Shown piece after piece: positions 11,173-21,197 of a stretch of 64,000 bases of DNA (its first letter is position 1; every line of letters begins with the position of its first letter). The DNA comes from Tubulanus polymorphus (taxonomy: Eukaryota > Nemertea > Palaeonemertea > Tubulaniformes > Tubulanidae). Made by a program: the position numbers and the translations under genes. The notes below the pieces were generated by a model. It ran no database searches, was not told the origin of the DNA, and saw only the letters and a list, made by a program, of their open reading frames with translations. The DNA is taken from assembly GCF_964204645.1 (NCBI RefSeq), contig NC_134031.1, forward strand, positions 6,679,001 to 6,743,000. The letters are read 5' to 3'.

Positions 11173-14100
11173 GAATGAACACCAACCAGAAAACAATAAT
11201 GTCAATAAAAATCAATATTATTGTCAATATTGTAAAAAATACATCGATACATCTCATAAAACACGACATGAAAAAACTGCAAATCATATAAAAAATGTAA
11301 TAGATTTTGAAACTCCAGAAAATTCTAATGAAAGAAAAGAAAGATTAGAAAATATGAATGTGGATGAAATAAAATGCGAAGTTTGTAATGAATTTATAGT
11401 AAAAAGGAATTATAATAGACATCTCGAATCACAAAAACACCACCAAAATTTGAGTAATAATGTTTTAGGAAAAGATTATTTTGATGATAAACCTCAAAAA
11501 GTAAAAAAAACCAACTTCAAAAGCTAAATCCATTTCAAATAAACCTTACATGGAAAATGTTAGAAATTATATTGATTCACTAGAAATAAAAGATACAATT
11601 GAAATCTTAGAAACATTACATAGTAAAATTGGTCCTGCAGCTATTATATTTAGATTTTTTAAAGGTACAACAATAGAAGATTATAGTAAATTTAATGAAA
11701 TAATAGAAAAAATACTAGATTTGATAACAGATGTTGAATATCCAAAAATTAGTATCTCTGGGAAAGTAAGTTTTATAAAGTCAGAAGAAAAAATGGATTA
11801 TAATACTCAAACACTCTCTGAAGAAATAATTTCAAAAACACAAATAAAAGAGAAGTTAGAAAAAATATTTAATGAATTTAAACGTCATATTGAAGAAAGA
11901 TATTTTGAAGGTTCTGGCTTAACATTGAATGAAATTATATATTTAGATTTAAATGTTTATAATACAAAAAGAAATAAAACATCAAAAAGTAATAAAATGT
12001 TTAAAAATGATTCAAACTTTACAACAGAAAAGGATATTAAAGCATCATCTTATATTAAATTACCATTTACAACAAAAGCAGTAATAAATATTCAAAATGA
12101 AGATAATAAATGTTTTCTATGGTCAATTATTAGTTGCTTACATCCAACACAGGAAAATGTTTGTAGAATAACAGATTATCGTAAATATGAAACATTATAT
12201 AAAATTGATCAATATCCAGTAACTATAAAAATGATTCCTAAAATAGAAAAAGTTAATAATTTAAAAATAAATGTATTCGAATTAATGCAATTACCAAAGA
12301 CAAAAGGTGAAAATATTAAAGATTATACATTGGAAGCTTTATATTTAACAGAATATTATGATGATGAAAATGCTATAGATTTGTTATATTATAAAAAAGA
12401 TGAAAATGAACATTATATGTGTTTAAAACAAATTGATTTATTCTTTAGAACAGAAAGTGATCATCATCGTAAAATTTATCTATGTAGAAAATGTTTATCT
12501 AAATTCTGACTGAGAATACATTATTAAAACATAAAGAATTATGTGATAATAAAGATTTTTGTAAATTAATAATGCCAACAGAAAAAGATTATAAATTGAA
12601 ATTTACTAATCATAAATTTAAAAATATTGTTCCATTTGTAATTTATGGGGATTTTGAATCGTTGAATAAAGAATAATTGAATTAAATGAAAACACAATAC
12701 AAGACCCACCAATTATAAATACAATTAAAAAAGTTCATCAAAGAGCTGCTGCTTATGGAATTTATATAAAATCAAATTATTCCGAATTATATGAAAGTCA
12801 ATATATTTCTTTTAGAGGTGAAAATGTAGTTAATGATTTTTGTGATAAAATGATTGAATTAGAAAGTGATTTTGCAAAATTATTAAACAAAAATAAAAGA
12901 ATAGTTATGACAAAAGAAGATGAAATTGATTTTAATTATGCAACTCATTGTTGTTACTGTGAAAAACGTTTTTATTCATTTGATAAAAAAGTTAGAGATC
13001 ATGATCATTTAAATTCAAAATATCGTGGAGCTGCTCATGAAGATTGCAATTTACAAGCTAAAAAGGTAAATTTCGTACCAATATTATTTCATAATTTATC
13101 AGGATATGATACCCATCTATTTATTAAACAATTATCGGGAAAATTGCGCGCAATTAATCAAGAAATAGAAGAATATAATGCTATGAATGAAGCAAATGTA
13201 AGAAAATATGATTTTAAACTATTAGCTAAAACATCTGAAAATTATATTTCATTTCAATTTGGTTGCATTAGATTTTTAGATTCTTATAGATTTCTAGCAA
13301 GTTCATTAGATAATTTATCGTAAAGTTTAGTTGATAATGATTTTGTTATAACTCGATATTATTATCCAAATGAACAAGATTTTAAATTATTGAGATATAA
13401 AGGCGCAATTCCTTATTCATTTTATAAAACACATGATGATCTTAATGTAACAGAATTATTAAAAGATCAATTTTATGATCAATTAAAAAATGATTACGTG
13501 AAAGATGAAGTGTTTAATAGAACATTAAATATTTGGAACCATTTTAAGATGAAAAATCATGGTGAATTAGTTGATTTATATTTAAAATCAGATGTTATGA
13601 TATTGGCTGACATATTTGAAAAATTTAGAGAAGTTAATTTGAATCATTTTAATGTTGATCCTTGTTATTGCTACTCTAGTCCTGGTTTAACCTGGCAATG
13701 TGGTTTAAAATATACAAATGTAGAATTAGATTTATTAAAAGAACCAGATATGGTTTTATTATTTGAAAAATCAATTAGAGGTGGAATTAGTGGTGTTATG
13801 GGAGATAGGTATTTTAAAGCAAATGATGAATATAAATTATTATATATTGACGCCAATAATTTATATGGTTGGGCAATGATGCAACCTCAACCACATAAAA
13901 ATTTTATATTAACAGAAGTTGAAAATGGTGAAAAAACTGATTGGGAAAACGCAATTGCGAGTTTAAAAGATGAAGCACCAATTGGTTATTTCTTTGTAGT
14001 TGATTTAGAATATCCTGAAAATATAAAGTTTAAAACAAGAAACTTACCTTATTGCCCAGAACATTTAACTGTAGATGATAGTTATTTAAGTGAATACCAA

Positions 14101-16163
14101 AAGAAAATAAAACCGAAAGATCATGTTTTTACAGAAAAATTAATACTTACTCAAAATAATAAATACAATTATATTGTTCATTATAGAATGTTAAAATTTT
14201 ATCTAAAACAAGGAATGAAATTAAAGAAAGTACATAGATATATTGAATTTAATCAATCGAAGTGGTTAGAAAAATATATAGATTTCAATACTCAACAGAG
14301 AACCATTTCAAAAACAGATTTTGAAAAAGATTTTTTCAAATTGATGAACAATAGTTTTTATGGAAAAACATGTGAAAATATTAGAAATAGAAATGATATT
14401 GAATTAGTAAATAATTCTGAAAGATTAAGACATTTACAATCAAGTCCTAGACATTTAGGAAATAAGAGATTTGAAGATTATTTAACCGCAGTAAAATTAA
14501 AAAGAACTTCAATGAAATTTAATAAACCTATATTCATTGGTTCAACTGTTTTAGAAATATCAAAATTATTAATGTATGATTTTTATTATAATGTTTTACA
14601 ACCACTTTTTGGGGAAAAGCATATTGAAATATTATATTTTGATTCTGTAACAGCTGATACACCAATATTATTAAAATACAATAACCAAATATTAATAAGA
14701 AGAATTTCAGAAATAATTCCAAAACAAAATGAACTTTATATTTCATATGGTGAAAAAGAATTAATACAAATAAATGGTTTAATAGATGTTTGGACAAGAA
14801 ATGGATGGAAAAAATTAAAGAATATTATTAGACATAAAACAAATAAGAAAATCTATAGAGTTAGAACTAAATTAGGATTTGTAGATGTTACAGAAGATCA
14901 TAGTTTAATTAAACGAAATGGTGATGAAATAAAACCAACTGATATAAAAATTGGAGATGAATTATTACATAAAAGATTTTTCCAAAGAATGAATCATATG
15001 TCATTTGATGAAATAATTGATAATATTTATAATATAGAACCCGAAACATTAGAAGAAAAAGAATAATTTATCAAAGGATTTTTCATGGGCGATGGTTCAG
15101 CAGGTGTGTATAATTATGTTTGGGGTGATAAATATTGTTGGTATTTATGCAATCAAGACTTAAAATTATTAGAAAGAATTAAGAAATTCTGTGAAGAAGT
15201 TTATCCAAATAAAACATTTAGAATCATGGATGTTATGAAATCAACAGCAGTTTATAGAATACTTGTAAATAATCCTAAAGATTTTGCTATAAAATATAAT
15301 GATGAATTCTATATTCATGCAATAGTGAAAAGTAATACTTCAACTAAAGAAAAAATAGTACCAGATTATGTATTAAATACAAAAAATAATTTAAGAAAGT
15401 GGTTCTTCATTGGATTCTATGCAGCAGATGGTTCAAAAAGTTTCCAAAACCGCAAAACAATATCCTTTGCTCAAAAAGGAAAAGTTGCTATATCAGGATT
15501 GAATATATTATGTAGTTCATTAGGATTTAATATGAATATAGAATTAATTAAATCTAAACCAAATTGTTTTAATTTAAGGCATGTAGAAAATGAGTTAACA
15601 GAAGAAGTTAAAGATTTATTTGAAATATATAACCCAACTGACTATGTTTATGATTTATCAACAGATGATGGAACATTCAATTCTGGGTTCCCATTAATCC
15701 AAAAAATACCGATAGTTACATACTAAAAATCAAGACAAATGATATAACAAAAGACTTAAAAACATTAAAACATTATTTTGATTTTAGCAATTATCCCAAA
15801 GATCATGAACTATTTAGCAATGATAATAAAAAGATTCCTGGTAAATTTAAAGATGAATTAGGAGGTGATGAAATGATTGAATTTGTTGGGATAAGAAGTA
15901 AAATGTATAGTTACAGAACAAAAGATCATGAAGCTAAAAAGTTAAAAGGAATAACAAAACATGTGGTTGATAAACATATAGAATTTCAAGATTATATAAA
16001 GTGTTTATATAACTCAATTGTAATGAAACATAAAATGAATTGTTTAAGATCAGAAGATCATGAGATGTACATTAATGAAGTTGAAAAAACTAGTTTGAAT
16101 CCATTTGATGATAAAAGGCATATTTCAGATGATGGTATAAAAACATTACCTTATGGCTATTAA
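11165..16163 (+). pseudogene. polB: Protein-primed DNA polymerase B with N-terminal zinc fingers, broken and intein-split
   Basis: The N-terminus (11,165-11,527) has two C2H2-type fingers (YCQYCKKYI..., IKCEVCNEFI...). After a frame change near 11,525 comes a ~320-residue N-terminal region with KCFLWSIISCLHP (11,550-12,509). Exonuclease motif YGDFESL lies near 12,645; CHC/HNH-like RDHDHL...YRGAAHEDCNL near 12,990-13,045; FHNLSGYDTHLF near 13,090. The palm begins in the frame at 13,390: motif A YIDANNLYGWAM (13,845), motif B MNNSFYGKTCENI (14,345). Motif C is divided by an intein at 14,644-15,707, and the C-terminal extein runs to 16,163. Breaks: near 11,525, 12,510, 12,675, a TAA at 13,321, and those in the intein. 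This enzyme would replicate the linear element from a protein primer. Its stop codon overlaps that of the convergent zinc-finger gene. Confidence 0.9.
14644..15707 (+). other. Intein with two-motif LAGLIDADG homing endonuclease, inside PolB motif C
   Basis: About 355 codons start with serine directly after the YFD of polymerase motif C and end with an asparagine directly before TDS. Block A is SVTADTPILLKYNN; block B contains VTEDHSLIKRNGDEI (the T..H motif, about 14,890). Two LAGLIDADG-like blocks follow, GFFMGDGSAG (15,080) and FIGFYAADGS (15,405), then block F YVYDLSTDDGTFNSG (15,645). Size and order match a full intein with a dodecapeptide endonuclease. A TAA at 15,064-15,066 splits the endonuclease and a frameshift at the A-run 15,701-15,706 precedes the splice junction, so splicing is not possible as read. 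Confidence 0.88.
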
Positions 16164-17464
16164 AACATAAAATCAATATCATCAAACTCGAAATCACTAT
16201 TGTCTTCTTCATTTTCATTTAATTGTTTAGGTTCTTCTTCTTCCATTCCATTTTTTTCATTTAAATAAAGTTCTATCTTTTTCCACATTTCATCTCGCTC
16301 TCTTTGTTTCTTTTTGTTTGTTAATTCATCAAATGGAATTATAATATCTAGGTTTAAATAATTTACAATCTTATTTAAAAAGAATTCATAATTTATTGAA
16401 TCTGTTATTCTATTTTCTAAATGATACATTAATATTTGTTTGAATATTTTTTTTATATTTTCTATATCTTCTTCTGTTAATTTAGGTCTTTCATAATAAT
16501 CGTTAAATAATAAATATAAATACATTTTCTTTTCTTTTGTGTTAAATGTTGACGGAATAATTGTATTTATAATATCTTTTTTAGTTATTTCACCATTTTC
16601 ATTTTCTGTTATTTTCATTTCTTCAAGCCATTGCATATATTCTAATGTATGATCTTCCATAGAAAATATCTTAAAAATTTCATCAAGATAATTTAATTTT
16701 GGTTCTATGAGAAAATCTCTAGTTTTTTCTTCACCCCATAAATTCCTTTGCCATCCACATTCATTACAAAATATAACAGGACCTTCTTGTCTTAAATACT
16801 CATAAATACATTGTGGGCATTTTTGTTTATAAATTATTGGTAATAGATCTTCATTAAGCTCTTGGTATTTTCTTACGTTTTCTTTATGTTTTATTGTTCT
16901 ATTATGTAGATTTGAATTACTTGTTGTAATAATCAATTTACAATATTTACAATAATATGTTTTTCTTGTTAATTCATTATATTGTTTTTCTAACTTTTCA
17001 ACTGTTTCTTCATTATCTGGTAACGTTTTCCCATATTTTATTTTTTCTAATAAATTATTTTTTCTTTCATTGAATTCAGTTTCAAATTTATTAGAAATTT
17101 TATCTATATGTACTTTACGAAATTGATGATTCTCCCAATCTTCTATATTTTCGGGGTTATATTTTATTCGACAAGGCTCACAGAAATGATCTTTTATATT
17201 ATCCTTATCATAGAATAAGAAAGGTCTTTTCCAAATAATTTCAGGTTCAACTTCAACAGAATTACTATCAACATTAGCCGTTGCACCATTAATTCTACAC
17301 TTCTCTGAATGTTTTTTAACATAATTTCTTGAGAATAATTTATTACATTTTAGACAGTTTAGTTTAGGGGGTTTATAATTTTCTTCATGTTTTTTCATAT
17401 GTCGAGCCATATTACTTTTACTTTGAAGTTCACCACAAATTTCGCATGCTATCTTCACTTCCAT
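16160..17464 (-). CDS. Multi-zinc-finger protein, antisense in the Polinton
   Basis: An intact 434-residue frame. Visible CxxC...H..H-like units: ACEICGEL...H..H (residues 6-26), LNCLKCNKLF...H...C (35-56), FCEPC...H....H (about 93-117), YYCKYCKLII...H....H (about 170-195) and two CxxC pairs (215-245). The C-terminus is acidic and ends DFEFDDIDFMF. Finger four resembles the first finger of the polymerase-side ORF, so the two may share ancestry. It probably binds nucleic acid, perhaps as a regulator, but the function is unknown. It is convergent with the polymerase gene and the stop codons overlap by two bases. A start-fused signal, TTTTTCCTTAATAAATG, is at its own start. Confidence 0.75.
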   Translation of the reverse strand: MEVKIACEICGELQSKSNMARHMKKHEENYKPPKLNCLKCNKLFSRNYVKKHSEKCRINGATANVDSNSVEVEPEIIWKRPFLFYDKDNIKDHFCEPCRIKYNPENIEDWENHQFRKVHIDKISNKFETEFNERKNNLLEKIKYGKTLPDNEETVEKLEKQYNELTRKTYYCKYCKLIITTSNSNLHNRTIKHKENVRKYQELNEDLLPIIYKQKCPQCIYEYLRQEGPVIFCNECGWQRNLWGEEKTRDFLIEPKLNYLDEIFKIFSMEDHTLEYMQWLEEMKITENENGEITKKDIINTIIPSTFNTKEKKMYLYLLFNDYYERPKLTEEDIENIKKIFKQILMYHLENRITDSINYEFFLNKIVNYLNLDIIIPFDELTNKKKQRERDEMWKKIELYLNEKNGMEEEEPKQLNENEEDNSDFEFDDIDFMF

Positions 17465-17485
17465 TTATTAAGGAAAAATTTTATT
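17462..17485 (-). promoter_or_regulatory. Start-fused signal of the zinc-finger gene
   Basis: On the minus strand AAAATTTTTCC, then TTAATAAATG at the start codon. It forms a divergent pair with the penton signal 50 bases away. Confidence 0.5.
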
Positions 17486-17510
17486 AAAATTAATTTTTAG
17501 TGATGAGCGG

Positions 17511-17535
17511 TAATTTTTTTATGTTATAAATAATG
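17511..17535 (+). promoter_or_regulatory. Start-proximal signal of the penton gene
   Basis: TAATTTTTTT, four bases, TATAAAT, then the ATG two bases further on; the only case where the box and ATG are separated. Confidence 0.5.
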
Positions 17536-18291
17536 GTAGAATTAAAAGAATACAGAATATTTGTTGATTCTAGAAAACTTACAAATTATAAATCTCATAA
17601 TTTACTAGTACAATTAGATAGAGAATTTAAGAATTGTGTTGATTTAAAATTAGTAAATGTAAGTTTATGTAATTCTTTTTATAATATATCGGATAAAACT
17701 ATTGAACATAGAGCCTTTTTAATTTTTGATAAAAATAAAGATGAATGGTCCTATATATATTTAAAACCGGGGTTATATAATTTAGATACATTAGTACAAG
17801 AAATTAATAGAAAAGCCTGGCACAAATTAGGTAGTAGTTCTGGGTTTGGTATTAGATTTTTAAAAAGTGAAAGTTCTGTTAGAATAAAGATAAGGTTGTC
17901 TAATAGTGAAAAACATAAATTTATGGTAAAAAAACCTATAGCTAAACTGTTAGGAATTCTTCCAGATAGATCTTTTACAAATATTGATGCTACACCAAAC
18001 TTAATACCTTACACACATTTCTATATTTATTGCAATTTAATCGATCCTACAAAAACATTCGAAGCAACTAAAGATATAACTTGTAATTCTGGTTTATTAA
18101 ACATTTTACCATTGAAGAATGTTAAAGAATTTGGAATGCAAATAAATTATAATTTAACAGAATGTGATTTCAAACCATGCATTCCTCGTTTTAATAATTT
18201 TAGATTAGAAATTAGAAATCATAATGGATACTTAATTGATTTAAATAATTTCCCTGTAATTTATGAATTAGTTATAAGATGTAAAGAGTAA
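17533..18291 (+). CDS. Minor capsid (penton-like) protein
   Basis: An intact 252-residue protein. The start EYRIFVDSRKLTNYKSHNLL and the later ELKLVNVSLCNSFYNIS-like stretch (residues about 36-52) match the pattern of Polinton penton proteins, in which a short beta strand with VDSR is followed by strands of a single jelly roll. KPGLYNLDTLVQEIN (about 77-91) and AKLLGILPD (137-145) fit the conserved P-G-x-Y and L-G-F turns. It would occupy the icosahedral vertices. It lies divergent from the zinc-finger gene, 68 bases away, and heads a run of co-oriented virion-type genes. Confidence 0.75.
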   Translation: MVELKEYRIFVDSRKLTNYKSHNLLVQLDREFKNCVDLKLVNVSLCNSFYNISDKTIEHRAFLIFDKNKDEWSYIYLKPGLYNLDTLVQEINRKAWHKLGSSSGFGIRFLKSESSVRIKIRLSNSEKHKFMVKKPIAKLLGILPDRSFTNIDATPNLIPYTHFYIYCNLIDPTKTFEATKDITCNSGLLNILPLKNVKEFGMQINYNLTECDFKPCIPRFNNFRLEIRNHNGYLIDLNNFPVIYELVIRCKE

Positions 18292-18310
18292 TTTTTTCAC
18301 TATATAAATG
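18289..18310 (+). promoter_or_regulatory. Start-fused signal at 18,308
   Basis: TAATTTTTT, four bases, ATATAAATG with the ATG as start codon. The T-run overlaps the stop codon of the penton gene. Confidence 0.6.
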
Positions 18311-18649
18311 AATATAACTGTTGGACCGAGTATATGTTTTGGGTTTGATTTTAAACATGGTAAAGAAATGAGAATTAAACTAAATGATGTAATTACTGAT
18401 ATAAAAAGTAAATCATTTAACAATGCATCAATGATTGATAAAGAAAATTATAATATAGAAAAAGTAATTGATTTAATTAAATCACCTTTAGAATATTATG
18501 AATTAAATGAAGATGGAATTATTGATGATATCAAAAACATATTATCCAAAATATATGATAATCATAAAACTAGTAATGAAATAAATGTTGAAATAATCAT
18601 CACTAAGATAACAAAATATTTTGATGATAGTAATTTTTTTGATAAATAA
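18308..18649 (+). CDS. Small acidic Polinton protein, unknown
   Basis: 113 residues, no recognised domain and no membrane segment. The first third is mixed (GPSICFGFDFKHGKEMRIKL looks like beta strands); the rest is helical and rich in D, N, I and K. It is placed in the capsid gene block between penton and a small membrane protein, and its stop codon is immediately followed by the ATG of the next gene, so a virion or assembly role is possible but only by position. Confidence 0.6.
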   Translation: MNITVGPSICFGFDFKHGKEMRIKLNDVITDIKSKSFNNASMIDKENYNIEKVIDLIKSPLEYYELNEDGIIDDIKNILSKIYDNHKTSNEINVEIIITKITKYFDDSNFFDK

Positions 18650-18652
18650 ATG
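18631..18652 (+). promoter_or_regulatory. Start-fused signal at 18,650
   Basis: TAATTTTTTT then GATAAATAAATG. The T-run lies inside the coding end of the upstream gene. Confidence 0.55.
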
Positions 18653-18871
18653 AGTGATAATAAGTGGATAATAACTGGATTATATAATGGCGCATTATTA
18701 TCAGTTGGAACTGTTGGTTATTCAATGGTATTAAAAAAAGTATTTAAAATGGGAAGTGTTAATGTTGATAGATTTGATATAAATGATATTTTAAAGTTAA
18801 CATTAGCAGTTACTTTATCTAATTTAACTATTGATTATTTGGAAAAACAGAAATATATTCCTCCCATATAA
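18650..18871 (+). CDS. Small membrane protein of the virion gene block
   Basis: 73 residues with two hydrophobic stretches: LYNGALLSVGTVGYSMVL near the N-terminus and ILKLTLAVTLSNLTIDYL near the C-terminus, separated by a short basic loop. Small two-helix proteins are usual in Polinton and adintovirus-like structural clusters; the function is unknown. It abuts the previous gene with no spacer. Confidence 0.6.
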   Translation: MSDNKWIITGLYNGALLSVGTVGYSMVLKKVFKMGSVNVDRFDINDILKLTLAVTLSNLTIDYLEKQKYIPPI

Positions 18872-18876
18872 ATGCA

Positions 18877-18899
18877 TAATTTTTTTTGCTAAATAAATG
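18877..18899 (+). promoter_or_regulatory. Start-fused signal at 18,897
   Basis: ATAATTTTTTTT, three bases, TAAATAAATG with the ATG as start codon. Confidence 0.6.
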
Positions 18900-19320
18900 G
18901 CTTCTGCAATTATAACTATTATAGGATCGGCAATTGTTAACGCTTTAGCATTTACTGGTGGTGGTTATTTATTTAAACATATTGAAAAAAAATAGTTCAT
19001 TAGGAGAACAAAGAAGACATAACTTAGCGTTAGAGAAATACAATAAAGCTGCAGAAGAATATAGAGAAAAGAGACAAAACTATATGGATTACATCAATAA
19101 AGAATTATATGATCAGAAGATTTCACATAGAGATTTTCAATCAGTTGATGATGCAATGAGTTTATATAACGCAGTAACAAATAAAGAAAAATTACATCTA
19201 TACAAACCTAAATTATCAGATTATTATACCCCAAGTAAAGAACAACAGAAATATGAAATAATATGGATTTTAGGTGGAACTGTTATTGTTATATTTGTTG
19301 CTTATAAGTTTACTAATTAG
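18897..19320 (+). pseudogene. Virion-type membrane protein with terminal TM helices, frameshifted
   Basis: The N-terminus (MASAIITIIGSAIVNALAF) is a hydrophobic helix. The frame ends in an A-run at about 18,987-18,994, and the continuing frame gives a charged helical part (RRHNLALEKYNKAAEEYREK), then KPKLSDYYTPSKEQQKYE and a C-terminal hydrophobic helix ending YKFTN. The combination of an N-terminal anchor, a long amphipathic helix and LSDYY is a pattern I associate with Polinton and polinton-like virus structural proteins. A single-base length change in the A-run may be real decay or a homopolymer error. Confidence 0.6.
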
Positions 19321-19342
19321 TAATTTTTATTCTAAATAAATG
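19321..19342 (+). promoter_or_regulatory. Start-fused signal at 19,340
   Basis: TAATTTTTAT, then CTAAATAAATG, fused to the start of the small ORF at 19,340. Confidence 0.55.
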
Positions 19343-19773
19343 GAAGATAAAGTTGATAGTATTGATATTATTCCTCATGATATAAATAAAACTAAATTAA
19401 AAACATATTTAGAAAAACAAATATTAGAATTTGAAAGTGACTTAAAGATAAAAAAAAAAAATATTTAAAAAGTAAAATTATATATTATTTGATTATAAGT
19501 GGTTCGGTTACAATTAGTTCTGTAGTAACATTTCTAGCAATATTCAGCCCATTAACACCTTTAGCTATATCAATTGGTGTATTAGGATTAAGTTCAAGTG
19601 TTTTAACCGGTATAAGTTCAAAATTAAATATAAAAAGTAATAAAGAAAAAATTAAAACTAATATAAAAGAAATTGATAAATTAAAGAACACACTAGATTA
19701 TATAATAAGTTTAAATGGCCATATAACAGTTGAAGAACAAGATAAATTATTAAAAGAATTAGTTAATTATTAA
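19340..19773 (+). pseudogene. Small membrane protein, frameshifted in a poly-A run
   Basis: Starts at the signal-fused ATG with an acidic leader (MEDKVDSIDIIPHDI) and loses frame in the A11 run at 19,449-19,459. The next frame gives two adjacent hydrophobic segments (VTISSVVTFLAIFSPLTPLA and ISIGVLGLSSSVLTG), then a lysine-rich helix. It probably is one gene for a two-TM protein of about 140 residues; no homologue is recognised. Confidence 0.5.
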
Positions 19774-19792
19774 TTTTTTAATTATATAAATG
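19771..19792 (+). promoter_or_regulatory. Start-fused signal at 19,790
   Basis: TAATTTTTTA, three bases, TATATAAATG; overlaps the stop codon of the upstream gene. Confidence 0.6.
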
Positions 19793-21178
19793 GTAGATAG
19801 TTTTCCAAAAGCTTTCCAATATAATAAATCAATTAAATATAATATTCCAGCAATAGATTTTAATAAAGATATTACATATAGAAATGAAGTTTTAGATTCA
19901 TTAACTAATTTAGAAATTTATGTTACTGAAACTAATAATTTTAATGCAAAGATGGAAAATATATTTCATGTATATTTAATTAATTTTAAAAAATTGAAAG
20001 ATGAAAAACAATGGTTATTAAAATCTAATATGAAGTATTGGCAGAATCAATTAAATTTTGCTGTTTATTGTGCAACAACAGGATGTGGAATTAGTTGGAA
20101 TGATCATTTGAATAATTCTAAATATAAACTAATTCAAAGTTTATTTAGATTTCATACATACTTTCAAATCAGAATAATATTAAATGAATTAGAGTGCGCT
20201 TTACCAGGATCTAGGTATTTCAAAGAATTAGATAATAATATTAATTTATCTAAGTTTTATAAAATTTGCAATGAATTTAATATAGATATAAATAATTCTG
20301 ATTTTAGAACAAAAATTGGAACAATAAGATCACTTCCTTGCCCTGAAAAGATTGCAGAATATTGTGCACTTCCCATACCATCTAATAGTTTTTATAATAT
20401 CTATAATAATAAATTAGGTTATGGTAAAATAGAAACAAAGGATTTAGAAACATTAAATTTCAATAAATTACCGAAATTTTATGATAATTTAAAACAAGAA
20501 AACAATAATGGTTGGGTTTATTTTATTTTAGAAAATAGTGAAGGTTTTACTAAATCAGGTATAGAAAGAATAAATCAATCTATTAGAACTTATTTGATTT
20601 GTATTTTAGGTGCGCAAGTTGAAACAAGATCACCGATAATTGGAAATTTGAATACATCATTCGATACACAAAAACAATTTAAAGTATTATTTGAAGATTC
20701 AATTCATAATGATAAAAATAGATCGATTCCAGAAAACATTATAAGATATCAAAATTATTTAGATAAATCTCATGTAAGACTTAATTATTGTATAGGCCCT
20801 AATCTATTAATTATTTCTAATGATTTAGTATTAAAGATGGGAAATATAATTGGTTATAATAATCTAATTAAAACTGCAACAATAAATAATTCATTTGGAT
20901 TAAATGATATAAATAAAAAGATTATCACTGCTCCAAAATTAATGGAAGGTGAAAAAAATAAAAAACATATTCAATCAACTGAAACTAAAACTAAGAATAT
21001 TAAATTGGATAATGATTCCAAAATAAAAGATTACAATACATCAGAAAATAATAGAACTGATATTATTCAACATGATATAATTAAACTAAATGATGATAAT
21101 AAATCCCATGAAAATACTAAATTAGCTATAACTTGTATAGGAATTGTAATCGGAGGAATATTATATTTTAAATTTTAA
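19790..21178 (+). CDS. Conserved-type Polinton structural-block protein, C-terminal TM
   Basis: An intact 462-residue protein. The body is a mixed alpha/beta protein with FAVYCATTGCGISWNDHL (residues about 95-112), ECALPGSRYF and PCPEKIAEYCALPIPSN; these cysteine/glycine motifs look like a conserved core of an uncharacterised Polinton and adintovirus family. The last 20 residues form one hydrophobic helix (AITCIGIVIGGILYFKF), preceded by a ~90-residue lysine/asparagine-rich linker. It sits between small membrane proteins and the capsid gene, so a virion membrane or assembly role is inferred only from position. Confidence 0.65.
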   Translation: MVDSFPKAFQYNKSIKYNIPAIDFNKDITYRNEVLDSLTNLEIYVTETNNFNAKMENIFHVYLINFKKLKDEKQWLLKSNMKYWQNQLNFAVYCATTGCGISWNDHLNNSKYKLIQSLFRFHTYFQIRIILNELECALPGSRYFKELDNNINLSKFYKICNEFNIDINNSDFRTKIGTIRSLPCPEKIAEYCALPIPSNSFYNIYNNKLGYGKIETKDLETLNFNKLPKFYDNLKQENNNGWVYFILENSEGFTKSGIERINQSIRTYLICILGAQVETRSPIIGNLNTSFDTQKQFKVLFEDSIHNDKNRSIPENIIRYQNYLDKSHVRLNYCIGPNLLIISNDLVLKMGNIIGYNNLIKTATINNSFGLNDINKKIITAPKLMEGEKNKKHIQSTETKTKNIKLDNDSKIKDYNTSENNRTDIIQHDIIKLNDDNKSHENTKLAITCIGIVIGGILYFKF

Positions 21179-21197
21179 TTTTTTTATGATATAAATG
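21177..21197 (+). promoter_or_regulatory. Start-fused signal at 21,195
   Basis: TAATTTTTTT, three bases, GATATAAATG; the T-run starts on the stop codon of the gene before. Confidence 0.6.
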
